Shown here in pieces: positions 1 to 13,000 of a stretch of DNA of 64,000 nucleotides. Position 1 is the first letter of the stretch; every line of letters starts with the position of its first letter. Both the position numbers and the translations under genes were made by a program. Below the pieces are notes generated by a model. It did not search any database. It saw only the letters and a list, made by a program, of their open reading frames with translations, and was not told where the DNA came from. The stretch is from positions 76,301,116 through 76,365,115 of the forward strand of contig NC_068359.1 in the NCBI RefSeq assembly GCF_020536995.1, given 5' to 3'. The stretch is from Dreissena polymorpha. Taxonomy: Eukaryota > Mollusca > Bivalvia > Myida > Dreissenidae.

Positions 1-834
1 ATACTTACAAATTGAGAGGAATTGTTTTCAATATTATCTTGATATTTTAAAGGTTCCATGTTAACTTAATGTTGCATTGTAATTGCAAGAGGGGGGGGGG
101 GGGGCCTCTATATGGGAATATGGGGGGAACCTCCATTTGGGAATATTAGACAGTCATTTTGGGAAAATACATACTTGTTGACATTGGGAAAATCAGCCCC
201 AAATTTGACCAAAAAATCAGGCTCAAGTATGCGACCAGTTACTGGGGATTGCTTTCAAGTTCACTTGGGGCCTAAAAATGGACCGATTCACTAAGCAAAA
301 ACATTGTAATTATCCCCTGTTAGAGGGCATAGAGTAGTCCCTCCCTCAGTTTGTGTGTGGGCGGCTTTGTTTGTGCTGTTTGTAAAGCCTGGGAGGATTT
401 ACATATTTGTACAGATGATCGTGAGATATATATACGCTCAGTGGTTGAAGGTCATGGAACAAATGTTAGGTCTAAGCTCGTTAACACTCTAGAGGTCACT
501 TTTATTCGCCCACTCTTTAAAACTTGATAGGGGGATTTCTTAATAAATATTTGCTAATTCATATCATCATTAACTCATGTGAGGTGCCTAGATCCCTTTG
601 TTCTCTGTTGTTTTATGATGTTGTTGCACTGGATATCACTAATAAAACTGATAACCTTGTATCTGATAGAAAAGCAATGGAAGCCCTTTGTAAAGCATTG
701 AATAAAATTGTTTCGGCGCACATGTACTGTACAAAATAATAAAAATTGTCATACATGGCGACAATGTCAATTGACAGTGCAAACCCTTGTGTACATGAAT
801 TGGTAATAACCAGTATTTTCTTGTCTGGTTCCAG
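1..834. other. QSOX intron, left part, repeat-derived
   Basis: No exon could be established here. It holds a run of 14 G at 91-104, a block rich in TGGGAAA motifs (about 110-290) that resembles repeats near 31.1 and 32.1 kb, and at about 479-530 a fragment of the GTTAACACTCTAGAGG repeat that is tandem at 7.2-8.3 kb. An open frame at 524-739 ends just upstream of the exon at 835. It has weak splice signals and no family resemblance that I recognise. It is left uncalled. Confidence 0.4.
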
Positions 835-1017
835 GACTGACAACTCTCGTGAGAGCATGGTCAAAGCCCTGACAGGATTGCTGTCCCCTGCTCAACTAGA
901 ATCTGGCAAGAAGAGTGTAGAAGCTAGAAAGGCATTCCTGCAAAAAGAACTGCTCAATATTTTAGGGAACGATGAAGACTCACCTGATACAAATGAAAAC
1001 CTGGAAGATCAAAAAAA
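835..1017 (+). CDS. QSOX: QSOX exon a (linker after second thioredoxin-like domain)
   Basis: Acceptor CTGGTTCCAG|G at 834/835. The frame starts [17 protein letters not shown] and is hydrophilic after that. It reads into a TAA at 1019-1021, but the same bases form a donor, AAAAAAA|GTAATG, at 1017/1018. The two leftover bases (AA) plus the first base of exon 9128 make Lys, giving [12 protein letters not shown], which fits QSOX (animal homologues have K-I/V-YMADLE). Phase at both ends is 2, which agrees with the next exon. Seen: splice signals and phase. Inferred: membership of QSOX, since this linker is poorly conserved. Confidence 0.75.
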
Positions 1018-4000
1018 GTAATGAAAAAATGAGCCATGTTTTAATGTCATAAATACTGACCTGTTATCTCATGCTTATACTTTCCAAGGGGAAATTACTC
1101 ATCCGGAATTTTAACTGGGAATCCGCCACCTCAATACCGTAATACAGGTTAAACATAGTGCAATGCAACCTAGCCAAAAATCGGTAACCAACCCTCAATA
1201 TTCTTTCCGGATCGACCAGGTGTATACGTGTCTTTTACGGCTCTGAATTAAAATATTGTTTTTCGATTTATTTCACTTGGTTGATTGGGGTTATGAATGG
1301 ATAAATTATGTTATTTATCTTTTTATTTCTCATTCGGATTAATTTGTGTGGATTTAATGGATTTTTTTCATTTGTAAAAGGTACATGTAAGCCATGTTTG
1401 TTTTTATCCAACAATGGTTTATTTCTACCATGCTGGGTGTTTTCAGACGCGAACGACCACGTGCAAAACGTGCTCTTCTAATACATTGCTAGAACGTGCA
1501 AAGCATGTTCTTCTAATGTGTTACGAGATCGTGCAAAGCGTGTTTTTCTATTGACAGATTGTTTATCATTTGCCATTGTGTGCAATAATGATTTTAACGT
1601 TCCGTATGACAATCTAATTGATCGTCATTTTATTTTTCATCTGTTTTGAATTAAACTTTTGTTTAATTTATGTTCTACGGCAGTATTATTATAATTTTCA
1701 TTATGGTCAAATAATGATTTTATGTGCCGTATGATAATCTGGTCTGTGACCAGTTTATGGTTGAATATGCTTTGCTCTTGTTTTTCATATATTCGACTAC
1801 ATGATGGTAGCAGAAACAAGAGTGGATAAATACCCGGTGACTTCGCAGATCATGGATGATAGTTGCAGTATCAGTCACCGGGTATCGGGCACGATCGCGA
1901 CCGTACTATGCTAAGTCTCTTAGACAGTCGGTCAACATCAGACCATATGGTGACACCCGTCAGCCGGTCTGTGCCCGATGGCATTGGTCAAGGACATCGA
2001 CCAATGCCGGACCATTTCGCATCCGCCATATGGTCATTATCCGGTGACAACACTGGTTATGATATGACTGGTACGTCACCGGGGACGTTGATCACGGACC
2101 TTTGATCGACGTCTGACGGCCGTTCCGGTCACCGGTCATGTCACCAGTCCGGTGATTAATCACCGGTCCGATCATTAATCACCGGTCCGGTCATTGATCA
2201 CCGGTCCGGTCATTGATCACCGGTCCGGTCACCGGTCATGTCACCGGTCCGGTCATTGATCACCGGTCCGGTCTGGTCCGGTCACCAGTAATGTCACCTG
2301 TCCGGTCACCGGTCATGTCACCGGTCCGGTCATTGATCACCGGTCATGTCACCGGTCCGGTCATTGATCACCGGTCTGGTCAACAGTCATCAGTTAGGCC
2401 TGCCACCGATAACACCAGTCACCGGTCAAGAAGAAGAACTCGGTCTTCATCATTGAATTATTCTCCTATTCGTCGTCGAATACATCCTCTTCATCAAGGA
2501 CATCGGACACGCTCTTCTTCGTCGAGCAGTTCTCATCGTCGCGGCTCTCGTAAGCGATCATGTTGTCACTCACGGAGACGGTATTCTAGAAGATCTCGGT
2601 CTCATCGCAGCCGATCCACATCTCGGCCGATCCAGATCTCGACATCGCAGGAAACGAGGACGTCGTCAACCTTCACGTAGACATCAGCGGACTTCATTGA
2701 GCACAACAGGATAGTTATCGAACATACCTCTCCTTCATTGAGCAGTTCTCGGCGTTGATACGCTCGTAAGCGATCACGTCAATGCTCACGGAGACAATAT
2801 TGTAGAAGACAATATTTCCAGCGTAGCCGAACAATATTTCGGCATCGCAGTTATATGGATGTCGCCACTTCTCACGTAGGCGTTAATGAACCTACTGGTC
2901 ATATCGACGTTCTCCATTTTATTCCTTTAGGAATATCATGTCTCCATTCCACGTGTGATGGTTTTTCTAATGGCATCCACACATGTTGCAGTCACCGAGC
3001 CGTAGTTGTATACGAACACTAGTTTGTTTAACTTTCAGGCTTCGGGATAAGCTGTTCTTTTCTCCACTACGACTACAAGGACACTTAATGCCTATTAATA
3101 CTGATAATCTACCGTTGTTTTCCGGTTAACATTATCAGATGACTTCGTGGATGGTCATTCTTCTGCACCAGATATTTCCATTCTGACGCAGTTATATTAT
3201 ACCGGTCCCGATCACCGGACATCGGTCACCATTCATCGGTCATATCACCGATCACTGGTCACCAGTCAGAATAAGTGATGTTTCATCGCCATCGGATTGG
3301 ATTTTTGGCACGATCTTCTTTTCCGAGCAGTGCTTGACATTGATATCAGACCATATGGCTTCCACCATTTTTCGGTCTTTAACTGGTAACATCACCGGTC
3401 ATATTATGACTGGTCTGTTCACCTGGCTACAGTTACCGGTCATTGACCGGTCCGGTTCGGTCACCAGTTACCAATTACCGGTATTCCACTGTGTTTTCAT
3501 CTGTCAATTTTTAGTATCATGGGTATTGTCTACATTACCTAGTTGTATACCCCTGGCTATGATTGTATTGAATACTATATTTTATGGATTCAACAATCTA
3601 CATGACTTTTTGTGTTTTTCAATACTGATGTTCTACTGGCGACGGTTACCAAATCATGCTATATCTGTTATTTGTACTTCTATCTCAACCCGCTACATGC
3701 AGACTACTGGTCTTGCAGATAGATCGGCGGAACTGGGCTCGGAGACTAGCATTGAGGTCGAACATTACTATTTGACCTCTATTAATTGATGTTCGAGACC
3801 CGAAGGATGAATTGTTTTAACCGCCTTTACCTGTCGGCTACAGATTTTGCAGTCAGTGTCAAGGAACAGTTGGGACACATTAATGACGCTAGCAGGATTA
3901 GCAAGACGACATTTTGTATCGACTTCTGCTTTTCTATTGCTCCTACGACAGTGCATATTTTCAAGCTACTGGAATCAACAAGAGTTCTGATACATAGGAT

Positions 4001-7000
4001 TGCCTATCAGATTGACCGCATAGCGGCTACAGTCTTGTAGATGGCTTGGGAGCTATTGAACATAGATCCTAGGATCTGGAGGGACCTCATCTTAAAGTTA
4101 TTCTTCTATTACACTTCTGGCCATAACAGGCCGTCTTCCTAGTACTGGTCGTATTCCTCTCGGAATTTGTCCCGGTTAGGAGTCTTGAAGTAAATGGATT
4201 AATCAAGTCAGAATTTAAGACTACCATGCATTCTACCGGCAAGCGTGAACCCCTTTAAGGTTACTCCTAGGGTTTTCACCTTTTTCTGCCATCACACCTC
4301 CGATTCCGGAGGTACCACTGTCAATCATATTTCCGTACTTCGCAAATCGATGACTTCACGACCTGTATTATCCAGGATTTTAAAGGCGCCTGTTATTGGT
4401 TCAAGAAGAGGCATTATTCTGTAGATAGGTCATAAACATATAAGTGTTAAACACTGTCCTATTCTACCAATTTTCAAGTGTGTTTGGAGTGGGAAAGTTC
4501 GGCTTGCCGTGATTTCTTTGCCCACCCATCCTTGACAAATGGTTCCGGTCACCGGTCGGTATTTACCGGTCCGGTCACCGGTCTTTCTGCTGAGACGTCT
4601 TTTCTTACATCTGTTGCAGCTTTATTTTTAAGTTAATTGTATTAATCTCGGGATTATTCAATGACACAGATTTCCATCTTTTTGTCATTATTTACCACTA
4701 TTCAGTGGTGTCTAGACTAGAAGATTATCTTGGCAAGAATATAGTTGATTCTACCACAACCTTCCTTACATCTTATACAGATGTGAGCAGAGAAGGTTAT
4801 GGACGATCACATAGAACAACGTATCTTGATTTACTCAATTATGTGGTATCCTAATGAATATCACCTGCACATCTACATCTTGAAAAGCGAAAATTCTTTT
4901 TAGCTGTTTTTCATTTACAACACATTTTCACGATTCCTTTGTGATGGTTTCAACTATCACACATCGGTCGTGGTTTACTTACAGACACGGAGGTGATCAT
5001 ATTATCACTCCTTGTATCTGGAAATCAGGAACTTATTCGTTCTTTGCAAGAACAACAAATTTTCTCTATCGTCTTACTCATACCAGGTCGTCTGAACGCC
5101 CTGTTGGACGTTTTGACCTGCAGTTCTTTCTGTCGAATTATTTTTTCCGTTGGGTTCAAATAATGTAATTGCGCATGCGCGGCAGTGAATTTGCATGGTG
5201 TACTGCATAGTATATCGAAGAATGTTGTTTATCATCAAATGCTAGTAATTAGCGTTATGCGATCGTATATCGCAGTATATACCGGTATGCTGAACAACGT
5301 CAATAATGCAGTTCACAGAAATCGATCCAGCAGGGTGTGTGATTGTTATACATTCGTCCATTGACATAAACTGGAATATCTTGCCTTCTTGGTGAGTTTT
5401 TGCAATAACTGAGTTTTTGCCATAATTTCATGCAATATACTTAATGAACCATGGGATTATGGTTCTACGACCTTTTAAGGCTCCTGTACAATTATTTTCA
5501 GGAAACTTCTTCTCAGGTCAAATATCATATCTCGGAGAGACATATTTTTACTGATCCAAACATGTGCCACTACATGTCTGGCCATTATTTACTTTTAGTA
5601 ATCTCTACAGAACAACGTTTTTCTGTTAAGAGTTTCAATCCTTGTTACTTGTGCAAGGATAATTCCATCAGAACTGTATAAAGGTTCTATGGAAATTCAT
5701 TTTTGACTGGGTATTCAAGAGCATAGTTATTACCTTAATCACTCTGCTAGATACATAGAGGTTTTTCTCATCTTTTTCTTGATGATAAGAAATTTTGTTC
5801 TTTTCTTCATCAAAGGATAGAGATTATGCTTTTGTATACCTTGTTTTGTGTAAGTCATCGCAACTCTGTGCTGTCTTACCTATTTTGGAACTGATCCAAA
5901 CTATGGAACGTCAACACTATGTTTTTCGTTCCTTTACCTTCTTAAGCGGTTTTGACTTGTGTTACATGTTGGGATGCTTAATGAGCTTCCTATGAACCTT
6001 TTTCATCAGTATTAACAGTTCCAATATAATTTTAAGACGGTTTTCCTTCTTATTATGGCTTTTACCATACGGAGAAGTGAAATTCATGCTTTTTCTGTTG
6101 AATACGACCAATTCCAGTTGGATCTAATGTCGTTTTCACTTTGTTGTGTCAGCCAGGATTCCTTGCTTAATATCAAGTCCTCTATATGGCTCTACCTTCA
6201 AGTTTCCAAGTTTTTCTTAAACTGGTGTCTGCGGCTTCTATTTCTCGGGGTTAGACCTCGACTAAGGAAAGTTACTCTTATCCTATCTAAGGATTCATTC
6301 CTTTTTAGGATCTGACCGCATGAATTAAGAGCTCTGTCTGTTTTGTTGGCTCTAAGCTGTTTTCTGGAGGAATCCGACCACCTTTGTCATCTTTTTATCT
6401 TCGTTTTCTGAAGTGCCAACAATACAATTTGTATATGTTTGGGCTTGTTGTGGTTTCACTAACGGTAGTGTCTTCTTTACGACATAGACATATTACTCTG
6501 TCCGAGAAGTCATAATTAATACCGTTTTAACGAAGATTACTTGATAACCCTTGTTTAGGGTTTTGCTATCATTAGCTGATAACCCTGTTTATGGGTTCTA
6601 CTGTGTTGGGAAAATATATACGAACCTTCCCACCGCAGCTGCAAAATCAGCATAAGATAACAGGTCAGTATTTATGACATTAAAACAATTTTTTTTAATG
6701 AAATTCATTTTAATTATTAAATACTTACCTGTTATCGGTAAGTCCCACCTCCAACCCCGCTATTCGATTAATATTTTTGTATATATATTGAAAGAATATT
6801 GAGGGTTGGTTACCGATTTTTGGCTAGGTTGCATTGCACTATGTTTAACCTAGCCAGAATTACGGTATTGAGGTGGCGGATTCCCAGTTAAAATTCCGGA
6901 TGAGTTAATTCCCCTTGGAAAGTATAAGCATGAGATAACAGGTAAGTATTTAATAATTAAAATGAATTTTATTTAAAAAATTTGTTTTATGAAAAGTGGG

Positions 7001-10000
7001 CATTATGCCTGTGGGTTAGTTGTCCTCCAAGATTAGCCTGTGCAGTCTGCAAAGGCTAATCAGGGATGACACTTTTTGCCTTTATTTAATTTTTAGCTCA
7101 CCTAAGCACAATGTGCTCATGGTCAGCTTTTGTGATTGCCTTTTGTCAGTCGTGCGGCGTCAACATTTGCCTTGTTAACACTCTAGAGGCCACATTTATT
7201 GTCCAATCTTCATAAAATTTGGTCAGAAGATTGGACTCAATAATATCTTGGATGAGTTCGAAAATGGTTACGTTTGCTTGAAAAACATGGCTGCCAAGGG
7301 GCGGGGCATTTTTCCTTATATGGCTATATATGGCTATACTAAAATCTTGTTAACACTCTAGAGGCCACATTTATTGTCCGATCTTCATGAAACCTGGTCA
7401 GAAGATTCATCCCAATAATTTCTTGGACAAGTGTAACAATAATGCCGGTTGGTTGAAAAACATGGCCGCCAGGGGGCGGGGCATTTTCCTAATATTGCTA
7501 TAGTAAAACCTTGTTAACACTCTAAGAGGCCACATTTATTTTCCGATCTTCATGAAACTTAGTCAGAAGATTTGTCCCAATAATATCTTGGATGAGTTTG
7601 AAAATAGTTTTGGTTGCTTTAAAAACATGGCTGCCAAGGGGCAAAGCATTTTTCCTTATATGGCTATTTATGGCTTTATTATTAACACTCTAGAGGCCAC
7701 ATTTATTGTCCAACCTTCATGAAATTTAGTCAGAAGATTCATCCTAATAATATCTTGGACGAGTTCAAAAATGATGCCAGTTGGTTGAAAAACATGGCCA
7801 CCAGGGGGCGGGGCATTTTTTCATATATGGCTATAGTAAAACCTTGTTAACACTCTAGAGGCCACATTTACTTTCCGATCTTCATGAAACTTGGTCAGAA
7901 ATTTTTTCCCAATGATATCTTGGATGAGTTCAAAAATGGTTTTGGTTGTTTTAAAAACATGGCCAACAGGGGGCGGGGCATTTTCCTTATATGGCTATTT
8001 ATTGCTTGAGTAAAACCTTATTAACACTCTAGAGGCCACATTCATTGTCCGATCATCATGAAACTTGGTCAGACGATTTGTCCCAAAGATATCTTGGATT
8101 AATTATGAAAATGGTTCCGGTTGGTGGAAAAACATGGCTGTCAAGGGGGCATGACATTTTTCCTTATATAGCTATACATGTAGTAAAACCTTGTTAACAC
8201 TCTAGAAGCCATAATTATTATCCGATCATCATGAAACATTGTCAGAAGATTTGTCCCCATGATATCTTGAACAAGTTCGAAAATGGTTCCAGTTGCTTAA
8301 AAAATATGGCCACCAGGGGCTGGGCCTTTTTCCTTATATGGCTTCATGAATCTTAATGAAACTTTGTCAGAATATTTGTTTAAATGATATCTTGGATGTG
8401 TATGAAAATGCTTTTGGTCTGTAGAAAAACGTGGCTGCCAGGGTGTTCACTAGTGACGAAAGTTGGTAAGAACATTTTTTTCTTATGACATCTTGGGTTG
8501 CACAGAACAGGTCAGTTCCTTTGAATCTCAGGTAAGCGACTTTTGGCCTTTCAGGCCCTCTTGTTTCTAAGAAGAGACTACCTTTCAATGATACCATGCC
8601 ATGAAAGCAAAAAGTGTTGTCCCGGAGTAGTCTGTGCAGACTGGAATGACACTTTACCCACCTGTGTTAAGCCCGGTTTCCCCAGAACAAGACTCGAATT
8701 CTTGACAGTTTGATTGTGACAAAATCTGCCGATGGCCCAAGAGTTATAAATACTTGATTTCTTGGCTGTTAGCAATCTTTAACAAATCTTAAACACAAGT
8801 CTTTAAATAAAAGCCAATGCATTATGTTTGCTCCAATTTAATTGGACGCAAAAATGCATCTGATAAGATTATTGTATGTTAATGTAATGATATCAACTTA
8901 ATGTTTAACAGAGTCATGAAATACTCAATATCTAGACAAAGTCTGCTTGAGAATAATTGTAGTCAAACTACAATGTATTAGTCTTGGACCGGATTTTATG
9001 ATAAATACGTGATTCCACACAAGATGATTCCACACACGCTTTTGTTTTCACACAAGTAGATTCCACACAAGCTGTTTCAAGAATGCAGCCTCTAAGCAAG
9101 TCCAGATCTGATCTCTTTTCTTTTCAGGCCTGCTGTGTACATGAGAGACCTGGAGTCCACCCTTTACTACGCATTCCGTCAGGAGATCCCTCTCTGTCAG
9201 CAGATCAGTGATGTTAGGCTGGCAGCATTGAAAACTTTTGTGGCAGCCCTTGTTCAGGTATGTGCAGCAAGACTTCACACTGATAGAACTGTGTTCCAAT
9301 TCAATTATTCAATTATAAAAAAAAACGTTGGTGACTTGAGAACTTTTGTGGCATGCTTTGTTCAGGTATGTGCAGCAAGAATTCACACTGATAGAACTGT
9401 GTTCCAATTCAGTTATTCAATTATTAAAAACATGTTGTTGACTTGACAACTTTTGTGGCATACTTTGTTCAGGTATGTGCCGTATTCATACTGATTGAAC
9501 TGTACTCCCGTTCAAATATTGCAGCGCAAAATGTTGATGACTTTTTAACTTTTATGGCAGGCCTTGTTCAGGTATGTGTGAAGCTCACTGTTGGAACTTT
9601 GTTCCAGTGAAACTATATTTCAGCCTTAAAAGTGAATGCTTAACAACTTTTGTGGCAGCCCTTGTACAGGTATCTGTATGTTTTCATGTCACACTGTTTA
9701 ATCAAAGCTAAAGCTCAATTGACTATTGACTTGATAACTTTTGTACTGGCCCTTGTTCTGGTGTGCGTGCAGAGTACATGGTTTGTTTTTTTGCCATATG
9801 GTTGCAGCCCTGCTCTATTTGCAGTATTTCCCGGGGGAACGAGAGCTTGAGGGGTTCCTGGAGATATTGTGGGCGTGGCTACAGACCGTGAAGTCAGGGA
9901 TCACCGGGGAAGATTGGCTCAATAAAATAGATCAGCTCCAGGTACAGTTAAGCCTTGCTCTGTGAAAATGACTAAATGCGTAAAGAGTTGTTCCAACACC

Positions 10001-13000
10001 AAACTTGATTTTCTGTTCAAAGATTCTTCATTTAAACAAAAAAATCCATAAAAATGGAAAGTGTTGACCATGATTAGTCTTTGCAGACTTCACAGGCTAA
10101 TCTGGGACGACACTTAACGCAAATGCATTTAAGAAAACCAAGAAGATGATGCATAATTAACCCAAACCTTTAGCATTGCGCTTGTTTTGTTTTATGAAAC
10201 ACTTTCAGATATTTAGTGGATTTTTAGCATAAGGGTCAACCAACATGACTTTCTGATTAAGTGTGAGTTTTGTTCTGGTCAATAAATATTTGGCGAAGTT
10301 ATGGAATTTAGACTTAAAAGTTTTCAGTTTTTTATGACACGCTTTTAGATATTTAGTGAAATTTTAGAATGTGAGTCTACCAACATGACTTGCAGATTAA
10401 GTTTGAGTTTTGTGAGTCCATTGATTTTTGGCCAAGTTATGGCCCCTTGGAATGACAAATTTTCTCTATAATTACCGTTTTACAGACTTCTTTTACGAAA
10501 TGTGTTCTGATATTTATCTGATTTTTAGCTCATCTATTTTTTGAAAAAAAATTATGAGCTATTGTCATCACCTTGGCGTCTGCGTCGGCGTCGGCGTCCG
10601 GTTAAGTTTTGCGTTTAGGTCCACTTTTCTCAGAAAGTATCAATGCTATTGCATTCAAACTTGGTACACTTACTATCATGAGGGGACTGGGCAGGCAAAG
10701 TAAGATAACTCTGGCATGCATTTTGACAGAATTATGTGCCCTTTTTATACTTAGAAAATTGAAAATTTTGGTTAAGTTTTGTGTTTAGGTCCATTTTATT
10801 CCTTAAGTATCAAAGCTATTGCTTTCATACTTGCAACACTTACTAACTATCATAAGGGGACTGTGCAGGCAAAGTTATGTAACTCTGACTGGCATTTTGA
10901 CAGAATTATGTGCCCTTTTTATACTTAGAAAATTGAAAATTTGGTTAAGTTTGTGTTTAGGTCCACTTTATTCCTACAGTATCAAAGCTATTGCTTTCAT
11001 ACTTGCAACACTTATTAACTATCATAAGGGGACTGTGCAGGCAAAGTTATGTAACTCTGACTGGCATTTGGACGGAATTTTGGGCCCTTTATACTTAGAA
11101 AATTGAAAATTTGGTTAAGTTTTGTGTTTTGGTCCACTTTACCCCTAAAGTACCCCCCCCCCTCCCCCCAGCGAATCCCCCCCTAATTTTTTTTTTTTCA
11201 TCTCATCTCACAAATGACCACCACACCCTCACACTATACCCACCCCCCACCCCCCAATTTTTTTTTTTTTTAAACGGTTAAAAAACACAAATATTTATTT
11301 TTATTATTTTATGTTTGAAATACCGTCCAACCATCGCACCCAAGAATCCCCCCCTAAACCCTCCCACTCCCCCCCCCTCCCCCGAATTTATTTTATTTTT
11401 TGCATTTTTTTCCGCATTTTTGGAAGATAATGTAATAAATGTCCACACCCCACACTATACACCCCTCTTCACTCCACCCCTCCCTCCTTTGTGATTGAAA
11501 ATGAGAGTCCCTTCACCTTTAAAAAGTAAATAGAACAGCATTTTTATTTTGACTTAAGCATAACAAGCTTATCGTCATATACAAATACATGATAATGTTA
11601 CAGACATGCGTGATGAATATAAATAATAACATTGTATAAATTACATTCATCAATTCATAAATCACTCATCACTGGAGAGTGAGAGTGCTCTAATTGCAAG
11701 TTATAATGTGACATGGAATACATATAAAAACATAACCACATTTGATACATCCATGGTTAACAAACAACATGTAACAAGCAAAGTACACTCAATTGTTAGT
11801 ATAAGCTATAGTTCTTCTTAACAATCATGTGATAATAAACAAAGTGTTATCTCTTTTTTTGAAACATGATATACAATAGATGGCTAACTTTCTAAGTGTT
11901 GTTTTCTTACTACTATTAAGGAGTTTAATAAATTTGAACATACTAGGTCGCTTGTAATAGAATTCTGGGATATATTTGATTCTTTCTTCTAGGTATAACG
12001 GACATATTAGTATGAAATGGTACTCATCTTCGATATCGTTACAGCTACACAAGGGGCATATTCTTTCGTTCCTGTCAATATTATGATGTCTGCCTGTTTC
12101 AATTAACAATTTATGAGATGAGAGACGCATTTTGGCAATAATCCTTCTATGTTTTTTGTTTTCAATTAAATCTAAATACGATGACCTTTCGAATGTAGGT
12201 TTCAATTCTTTATACATATATAACGATGTTGACGAATCAATGTTAGTCCTCCATTCAGCTACATACTGATCTCGCAATCTTATTTTTAATAAAGGGATGA
12301 ATTTGTCGATATTAATAGATTCTGGGAATAACCATACATCTCCAAATCCTGAATGGTTAAGTATATCGCGAACTTTTGATGACCAATTCACTGTATTATT
12401 TCTTTGAACAATTTCCGATCTTTGCATATTTATAACAGTGTGTAAAATACAGTTACTTTGTTTTGTTTGATATAGTTTTAGAAAATATTTAACAATTCTT
12501 AAATAGCGTCCAATGATTAAAGGGAAACGACCGACTTCCGCATACAATGACAATGAATTAGTTGACATCTTTACATTTAATAATCTTTTACAGAATTTTC
12601 TGTGAACACGTTCAATATTATCGGCAGTTATAAACCCCCATACTTCACAATTATAATTCAAAATTGACGCAACATATGAATCGAATAACTTGAACATGAT
12701 ATTTATTGGGACTACCATCTCTTTTGTTATAGAAAACAATCTATTCATTGCTCTTGACGCTTTACCATACAAGGTGTTTGTGGCTGGTATGTATGATCCG
12801 CCACTAGATAAGACGATACCTAAATAGTTAAAGTTACTAACTATTTCAATTTCATTGCCTTTGAATGTCCATTTATAATTTTTGTTCAAGACACCACCCT
12901 TTCAAAAAACCATTATCTTTGTTTTATCAATATTTACATTTAAGTTCCACTTATTACAATAAATTTCTAGGTTGTCTAAAGATTGCTGTAAGCCTTCTTT

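Noticed and set aside
524-739. Open frame that could be an upstream QSOX exon
   Set aside because: An AT|G junction would fit the phase, but the donor and acceptor are weak and the peptide does not resemble the second thioredoxin domain.
746-1021. A terminal exon of a separate gene ending at TAA 1019-1021
   Set aside because: The stop overlaps a good donor whose phase matches the next QSOX exon, and the spliced peptide fits QSOX. The separate-gene reading is less economical.
2213-2680. Host SR-type splicing protein
   Set aside because: The RS-rich frame grows out of the ACCGGTC array inside the DIRS fossil. It is a remnant of the element.
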